DNA of 19,392 nt, from positions 1 through 19,392 of the forward strand of contig NZ_DATJIY010000183.1 in the NCBI RefSeq assembly GCF_035492835.1. The letters are read 5' to 3'. How positions within the stretch are numbered: the stretch's first letter is position 1; each line of letters starts with the position of its first letter. Shown one piece after another: positions 14,582 to 19,392 of this stretch. The notes below the pieces were generated by a model. That model saw only the letters and a program-made list of their open reading frames with translations, searched no databases and had not been told where the DNA came from. Both the position numbers and the translations under genes were made by a program. The stretch is from Dinghuibacter sp035492835 (GTDB lineage Bacteria > Bacteroidota > Bacteroidia > Chitinophagales > Chitinophagaceae).

Positions 14582-16891
14582 TTGACACTTAATTTCCTTC
14601 GAAAACGGGCGTTTATTGGCCCCGCGCTTTTACTAGCGTGGGGCCTTCTTGTGTGCCCGCCGCGGGGTTACGGCGTCTTTTTCGGCCGTGCTGCGGGTGC
14701 CCGCAAAACGGCCTCAAAAGACGCCGTAACCCCGCGGCCAACCCTCCGTGCCGCGGCGCGACCGCCCGGCTTCGACCGCCCGGCGCTCGCCGGTTTGCTG
14801 CAACGCATCACGGGCGACCGCGCCGCTTCCTTTGAGATCGCCGAAATCCCGGCCGAAGGCGGCCGCGACGTCTTCGAACTCGACGCGCACCGCGGGCACA
14901 TCGTGTTGCGTGGCAATAATGGGCTTAGCGTTGCGTCGGCCCTCAACTATTACCTGCGGCATTACTGCCACGTGCTCGTGAGCTGGGAGTGTCCGAGACC
15001 GACCCTGCCGGCGACGCTGCCGCTGCCGGAGCGCACGCACCGGGTGACGCCGTATGAAAGGCGGTATTATCTCAATTACTGTACGTTCAATTATTCGATG
15101 GCGTGGTGGACGTGGGAGCGTTGGCAGCAGGAGATCGACTGGATGGCGCTCAACGGGATCAACATGCCGTTGGCGCTGACGGGGGAAGAGGCGATTTGGG
15201 ATGAGGTATATAAGGGAATGGGGTTCAAGCAGCCTGAGCTGGACAGCTTTTTTTGCGGACCGGCGTACTTTGCCTGGTTCTGGATGGGGAATATCGATGC
15301 GTGGGGCGGCCCCCTGCCAAAGTATTGGATGGAGACCCATAAGGCGCTCCAGCAAAAGATCGTCCAGGCGGAACGGGCGATGGGTATGACACCGGTCCTG
15401 CCCGCGTTCACGGGGCACGTGCCGCCGTCCTTTGCGCAGCATTTTCCCGGGGCGAAAGTCAAAAAGACCAACTGGGGCGCGGGTTTTCCCGACGTCAGTA
15501 TCCTGGACCCCTCGGACCCGCTGTTCGAAACCATCGGCCGGGCATTTATCGAGGCCCAGACAAAGGCTTACGGTACCGACCACCTGTATTCCGCCGACTC
15601 GTTCAACGAGAACGTGCCGCCGACCAACGATTCCGCCTACCTGAGCGCGATGAGCAAGGCGGTCTACGCCTCCATGGCGAAGGCAGACACCGCCGCCGTA
15701 TGGGTGATGCAGGGCTGGATGTTCCATTACAATGCCTCGTTCTGGGGACAGGCCCAGATCCAGGCGCTGCTCAAGGCCGTGCCGGACGACAAGATGATCC
15801 TCCTCGACCTCTATACCGAGACCCATCCCGTGTGGAACCGCACCCAGGCCTACTATGGCAAGCCCTGGATCTGGAACATGCTCCACAACTTCGGCGGGAA
15901 TATCTCGCTGTGGGGCAGGATGCAGGCTGTTGCGGAAGGACCCGACGCCGCGCGACGGAACCCCGCGTCGGGGAAGATGCAGGGGATAGGGCTCACGATG
16001 GAAGGGATAGAGCAGAACCCCGCGTTGTACCAGCTGATGCTCGATAATATATGGAACGACCGGGCGATCGATCTGGGCGCCTGGCTGCGCGACTATACCC
16101 TCCAGCGGTATGGCCGGACCGACCCCCGGGCGGATTCCGCCTGGTCGATCCTGGCGCGCACGGCTTATGCCGGCGGGCTGGGGGAGGGGGGACCGGAGTC
16201 CATCATTGTGGCCCGGCCGACCACCGACGGCTGGGCGGACAGGGTCCGGACCAAGCTCGACTACGACCCCCGCGAATTGGAGCGGGCCTGGAGCCTGATG
16301 GTAGCCGCCGCCGATAGCCTGGGCAGCGACGACGCCTACCGTTACGACCTGGTGGACGTCACCCGGCAGGTGCTGGCCAACCGCGCTTCCGGATACCAGT
16401 CACGCTGGGCGCTGGCCTATCTCCAATACGATTTTGCCGGGTTCAAGCGGAACTCGGACGCCTTCCTGGAGCTGATGAGCGACATGGATACCCTGCTCGT
16501 CACCCGGTCGGAATTTCTGCTCGGCCGGTGGCTCGCGGGCGCGCGGCGCTGGGGCGCGACCCCCGCCGAGGAGGACCTGTATGAACGCAACGCCCGGGAC
16601 CTCGTCACGCTTTGGGGTGACAAGGAAAGCGAGCTCCACGAATATTCCTGCCGGCAATGGGCCGGGTTGATCCGCGACTTTTACCGGCCCCGCTGGGAAC
16701 AGTACTTCGCGTACCTGCGGGAAAAAATGGTCACCGGCGCCCGGATGGAAACCGCCGACTTCGACGCCCATATCCGCGATTGGGAATGGAATTGGGTCAA
16801 TACTCACGGGAACGGCTATACGGAACAGCAACGCGGCGACGCCGTGGAGACCGTGCGATGGCTGTACAAAAAATACAAGGATGCCGATTAA
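14582..16891 (+). CDS. Alpha-N-acetylglucosaminidase (NAGLU-like, GH89)
   Basis: The 769-residue enzyme should release terminal alpha-linked GlcNAc in the periplasm or at the cell surface. The start is a TTG (14582); no ATG lies upstream of the conserved domain, and TTG gives a plausible signal sequence, MTLNFLRKRAFIGPALLLAW. The NAGLU N-domain (about 65-145) has GRDVFEL and IVLRGNNGLSVASALNYYL. The TIM barrel (about 155-490) has WQQEIDWMALNGINMPLALT, GHVPPSF, DPSDPLF and WIWNMLHNFGGNISLWG. By comparison with human NAGLU (Glu316, Glu446), the catalytic pair should be Glu343 in SADSFNEN and Glu474 in GLTMEGIEQN. The helical C-domain follows. Residues 26-53 are encoded by a large DNA palindrome and look like an unconserved linker. 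The gene overlaps the GH35 start by 11 bases, which suggests coupling. The only doubt is the exact N-terminus and signal cleavage site. Confidence 0.92.
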   Translation: MTLNFLRKRAFIGPALLLAWGLLVCPPRGYGVFFGRAAGARKTASKDAVTPRPTLRAAARPPGFDRPALAGLLQRITGDRAASFEIAEIPAEGGRDVFELDAHRGHIVLRGNNGLSVASALNYYLRHYCHVLVSWECPRPTLPATLPLPERTHRVTPYERRYYLNYCTFNYSMAWWTWERWQQEIDWMALNGINMPLALTGEEAIWDEVYKGMGFKQPELDSFFCGPAYFAWFWMGNIDAWGGPLPKYWMETHKALQQKIVQAERAMGMTPVLPAFTGHVPPSFAQHFPGAKVKKTNWGAGFPDVSILDPSDPLFETIGRAFIEAQTKAYGTDHLYSADSFNENVPPTNDSAYLSAMSKAVYASMAKADTAAVWVMQGWMFHYNASFWGQAQIQALLKAVPDDKMILLDLYTETHPVWNRTQAYYGKPWIWNMLHNFGGNISLWGRMQAVAEGPDAARRNPASGKMQGIGLTMEGIEQNPALYQLMLDNIWNDRAIDLGAWLRDYTLQRYGRTDPRADSAWSILARTAYAGGLGEGGPESIIVARPTTDGWADRVRTKLDYDPRELERAWSLMVAAADSLGSDDAYRYDLVDVTRQVLANRASGYQSRWALAYLQYDFAGFKRNSDAFLELMSDMDTLLVTRSEFLLGRWLAGARRWGATPAEEDLYERNARDLVTLWGDKESELHEYSCRQWAGLIRDFYRPRWEQYFAYLREKMVTGARMETADFDAHIRDWEWNWVNTHGNGYTEQQRGDAVETVRWLYKKYKDAD
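14659..14738. repeat. Large near-perfect inverted repeat (80 nt hairpin) inside the GH89 frame
   Basis: Bases 14659-14681 and 14716-14738 are exact reverse complements over 23 positions; the arm begins GCCGCGGGGTTACGGC. Two more paired blocks of six (14684-14689 with 14708-14713, and 14692-14697 with 14700-14705) continue inwards, broken by two 2-base mismatches. In all, 35 of 39 positions pair around a centre at 14698/14699. As RNA this would be a very stable hairpin. It lies 80 bases after the susD stop and 77 bases into the GH89 gene, where it encodes residues 26-53 without breaking the frame. No T-run follows, so it is not a standard terminator. It may be a palindromic mobile element, an mRNA-processing or stability element, or an attenuator. 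Confidence 0.9.
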
Positions 16892-19392
16892 AGGACTCTT
16901 GACGACCGGCCGCGCCGCCGCGGTCACCGCGCTCGCCGCACTTTTGACCCTCAACACCGCATTTGCCCAGTCGTCGAACGACCATATTTTCCCCGCAGCG
17001 CCTGCGGCGAAAGCGCATATCGACTTCGATGCCAAGGGCTTCGTCATCAACGGACACCGGACTTTCCTGGTCTCGGCGGGGATCGAGTACGCCCGCGTGC
17101 CCCACGAGCTGTGGCGCGACCGCTTGCTGCGTCTCCAGCGCGCCGGGTTCAATTGCGTCGAGATGTACACCTTCTGGAACTGGCACGAACAGACCGAAGG
17201 CGTCTTTAATTTTACCGGCGACCGCGACCTCGACGCGTTCCTGAAGCTCGTCCACGAGCTGGGGATGTACGCCATCGTTAGGGTAGGACCCTATTATTGC
17301 GCCGAATGGGAATTCGGCGGTTACCCGGAATGGTTACGCTTCAAACCCGGTCTCAGCGTCCGCGAACCCAACGAAGCGTTCGAGCGTTATGCCGGCCGCT
17401 ACTTCGACCACCTGCTCCCCATCGTCGCCGCCAACCAGGTCAGCCGCGGCGGGTCCGTCGTCCTGGTCCAGCTCGAGAACGAGCACAACCTGGGGTGGGG
17501 GACGGTCATGCCCAACGGGTACTTCCGTTTCCTGCAGCAAAAGGCCCTTTCCGCGGGGATCGAGGTGCCCTACTTCTTCAGCGGTCTCCACCACGACAGC
17601 GACCCCGCCGGCGAGTCGCCCCGGCTGGACGACAACGACCGCCCGAACCCCTGGATGAGCACCGAATTCTGGTGCGTCTGGTACAACGGTTACGGCTCCA
17701 CGGAAAAGGACGCCCGCACCTACGAGCGCCGCACCTGGAAGATCATCGCCCGCGGCGGCAACGGCTACAACTATTATATGGCCCACGGCGGCAGCAATTT
17801 CGCCTACACCAACAACAACGAGGACGCCGCCAGCTACGACTATGGCGCCGCGGTAGGGCAGGGGGGAGACCTCCGCCCGGTCTACTATGCGATGAAACGT
17901 GCGGCCTGGTTCGCCCGGAGCTTCCAGGACATCCTGGAGAGCAGCAGCCCCGGCGCGGAAGGGGAGAGGGTGAGCCCCGCCGGCCGGATACTCTTTATGG
18001 ACAACCCGTCCGACGAGCCCATGACCCGGATCTTTGCCGCCGACACCATCCACCTGGCGCCCGGCGAGATAGTGCCCATCGTCCAGGACTATACCGTGGA
18101 TGCCGGTGTCCGGATCGGCTTCTGCACCGCCCGCATTTTTGCGTTGACGCACCACACGCTGATCACCTACGGCGACCCCGGCAGCCACGCCTCCCTCCAG
18201 CTCACGGTCAAAGGTAACCTGGAGCAGGTACCCCTTATCGTTAGCCCCGACGGCTCGCCCCGCGTCGTCAAGGCCGGCCCGCTCCGGGTCCTCGTCATGA
18301 GCCGCGACTGGGTCGACCGCACCTGGATCGTCGACTCCTCGATCTTTTGCGGGCCACGTTACGTGGGCGAGGTCTCCGCCGGCCGCGTCGAGTCGGAAGA
18401 CGCCGGCGGCCCCGTCCTCGAATACACCGTCGCCGGCGTGCGCCGCTGGACTCCGGCACCCCTCGGTCGCGCCCCCTCACCCGAAGTCGTCCACCCCACC
18501 ACCTGGGTCCGCGCCGATGGCGCCCAGGCCGCCCAACCCGCCTTTGACGACAGCCGCTGGTTGTCCTCCGAAACGCCGCTGCAGATGAACGCCGACGGCG
18601 ACACCACCGCGGACGCCTGGTACCGGACGACGCTGTCGGTCGACCGGCCCGGCGACTATACGCTGCTGGTCCAGGCCGCCGACCGGTCCGCCCTTTTCCT
18701 CGACGGCGTGCCGGACACCGCTCCCCTCAGGGACGGTCAGGCGCCCCTCACGCTGACCGCCGGTCGTCATACGCTGGCCGTTTTTACCGCCCACGACGGC
18801 CGGGACAAACTCGCCGGTTATACGGGCCCCGTCGACGAAGTCGACCGCAAGGGGCTCTTTGGCGAAGCGCTGCTCGTAAATGGACCGCCCCCGATACAGG
18901 TGCTCCAGGGATGGCGGATGATGGTTACCCCCGATTCTTCCGTACTGGCCGCGGGTCCGCCAGCGCCCACCGCCGCCGGCTGGCAACCCTATACCATCGG
19001 CCAGGATGCCTTTCATAAAAGCCAGGGCTACGGCTGGTTCCAGACCACGCTACCCAAACCCGCGCCGGGCGCTGACCGGATGGTCATCCGTTTTGCCAGC
19101 GTAGACGAGAACGCGCGGGTATTTATCGGCCGCCGCCTCGTCGCCGTGCACAACGGCTGGAACGAACCCTTTACCGTGATCATCGTGCCGTCCGACACGG
19201 GTTCGCTTGCCAACCGGCCGACCGACACGAGGACGCTCGCCAACCTGCCCCCCGATTCGCTGACGCTCACCGTTTTTGTCGAAAACTATTCGAACGAGGG
19301 CGGTATCGACCAGCCCGTGCGCGCCGGTTCCTTTGTCGATCCGAAACCGGTAACGGGCTGGCGTATGCGCGGCGGTCCCGGCCCCATCAACT
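16881..19392 (+). CDS. GH35 beta-galactosidase, C-terminus cut by window edge
   Basis: The frame is open from the ATG at 16881 to the window end (837 complete codons, no stop). A Sec signal, MPIKGLLTTGRAAAVTALAA through NTAFA (cleavage after about Ala29), makes it periplasmic or exported. The GH35 TIM barrel (about 46-345) shows FLVSAGIEYARVP, GFNCVEMYTFWNWHE, VGPYYCAEWEFGGYPEWL, VVLVQLENEH (acid/base Glu within ENE, 199-201), STEFWCVWYNGYG (nucleophile Glu262) and AHGGSNFAYTNNNEDAASYD. About 490 residues of beta-rich C-terminal domains follow. GH35 enzymes remove terminal beta-galactose. The start overlaps the GH89 gene by 11 bases (NAGLU stop at 16889-16891), which suggests translational coupling and joint action on one glycan. 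Most GH35 proteins of this type are about 780-900 residues, so little should be missing. Exo-beta-glucosaminidase activity, known for some GH35 members, is an alternative. Confidence 0.93.
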   Translation, partial: MPIKGLLTTGRAAAVTALAALLTLNTAFAQSSNDHIFPAAPAAKAHIDFDAKGFVINGHRTFLVSAGIEYARVPHELWRDRLLRLQRAGFNCVEMYTFWNWHEQTEGVFNFTGDRDLDAFLKLVHELGMYAIVRVGPYYCAEWEFGGYPEWLRFKPGLSVREPNEAFERYAGRYFDHLLPIVAANQVSRGGSVVLVQLENEHNLGWGTVMPNGYFRFLQQKALSAGIEVPYFFSGLHHDSDPAGESPRLDDNDRPNPWMSTEFWCVWYNGYGSTEKDARTYERRTWKIIARGGNGYNYYMAHGGSNFAYTNNNEDAASYDYGAAVGQGGDLRPVYYAMKRAAWFARSFQDILESSSPGAEGERVSPAGRILFMDNPSDEPMTRIFAADTIHLAPGEIVPIVQDYTVDAGVRIGFCTARIFALTHHTLITYGDPGSHASLQLTVKGNLEQVPLIVSPDGSPRVVKAGPLRVLVMSRDWVDRTWIVDSSIFCGPRYVGEVSAGRVESEDAGGPVLEYTVAGVRRWTPAPLGRAPSPEVVHPTTWVRADGAQAAQPAFDDSRWLSSETPLQMNADGDTTADAWYRTTLSVDRPGDYTLLVQAADRSALFLDGVPDTAPLRDGQAPLTLTAGRHTLAVFTAHDGRDKLAGYTGPVDEVDRKGLFGEALLVNGPPPIQVLQGWRMMVTPDSSVLAAGPPAPTAAGWQPYTIGQDAFHKSQGYGWFQTTLPKPAPGADRMVIRFASVDENARVFIGRRLVAVHNGWNEPFTVIIVPSDTGSLANRPTDTRTLANLPPDSLTLTVFVENYSNEGGIDQPVRAGSFVDPKPVTGWRMRGGPGPIN

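Noticed and set aside
14659..14738. Reading the large hairpin as a rho-independent terminator after susD
   Set aside because: There is no T-run after the stem, it is far longer than a usual terminator, and it lies inside an open frame with a credible signal peptide upstream.
14714..15886. A 390-codon minus-strand frame opposite the GH89 gene
   Set aside because: It is antisense to conserved GH89 catalytic motifs. Its last residues only repeat the palindrome's PRGYGVF on the other strand.
17297..18217. A 306-codon plus-strand frame inside the GH35 gene
   Set aside because: It is Arg/Pro-rich and out of frame with clear GH35 active-site motifs in the same DNA.

Overview
The window is GC-rich DNA from the phylum Bacteroidota. 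The evidence is a SusC/SusD pair, a FecR-type anti-sigma factor with its ECF sigma factor, CRTAC1-like VCBS proteins and a lack of strong Shine-Dalgarno sites. High GC together with glycan-degradation genes fits a soil-type Chitinophagaceae relative (inference; the genus cannot be read from the sequence). There are no RNA genes, insertion sequences or CRISPR arrays that I can see, and no gene-free stretch longer than about 90 bases.

Left arm, minus strand (3305 to 1): a single-pass membrane protein with a cytoplasmic helix-turn-helix-like N-terminus and an extracytoplasmic beta-sandwich. One base after its stop comes a full-length PoxB-type pyruvate:quinone oxidoreductase. After a further 83 bases comes a small ABM-fold monooxygenase that runs off the window.

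Right arm, plus strand (3389 to 19392): eight genes, all in the same direction, with gaps of 89 bases or less. In order they are a secreted protein with two copies of a ConA-like domain, a 1101-residue CRTAC1/ASPIC-UnbV lipoprotein, an ECF sigma factor, FecR, a SusC-type TonB-dependent receptor with an N-terminal STN signalling domain, a SusD lipoprotein, a GH89 alpha-N-acetylglucosaminidase and a GH35 beta-galactosidase cut by the window end. This is a polysaccharide utilisation locus (PUL) with its own trans-envelope switch. SusC/SusD would bind and import a glycan. Loaded SusC would signal through its STN domain to FecR, which would release the sigma factor to raise expression of the locus. 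The two hydrolases point to a glycan carrying alpha-linked GlcNAc next to beta-linked galactose.

The most unusual element is a large near-perfect inverted repeat (14659-14738; 35 of 39 positions pair, outermost 23 without a mismatch). It lies inside the open reading frame of the GH89 gene, between its signal peptide and mature domain, just downstream of susD. Other points worth a look are the pairing of a membrane-tethered regulator with a divergent secreted protein that appears to share its sensor fold, an 18-bp AT-rich palindrome in front of fecR, and the probable shared ancestry of the FecR C-terminus and the SusC STN domain.
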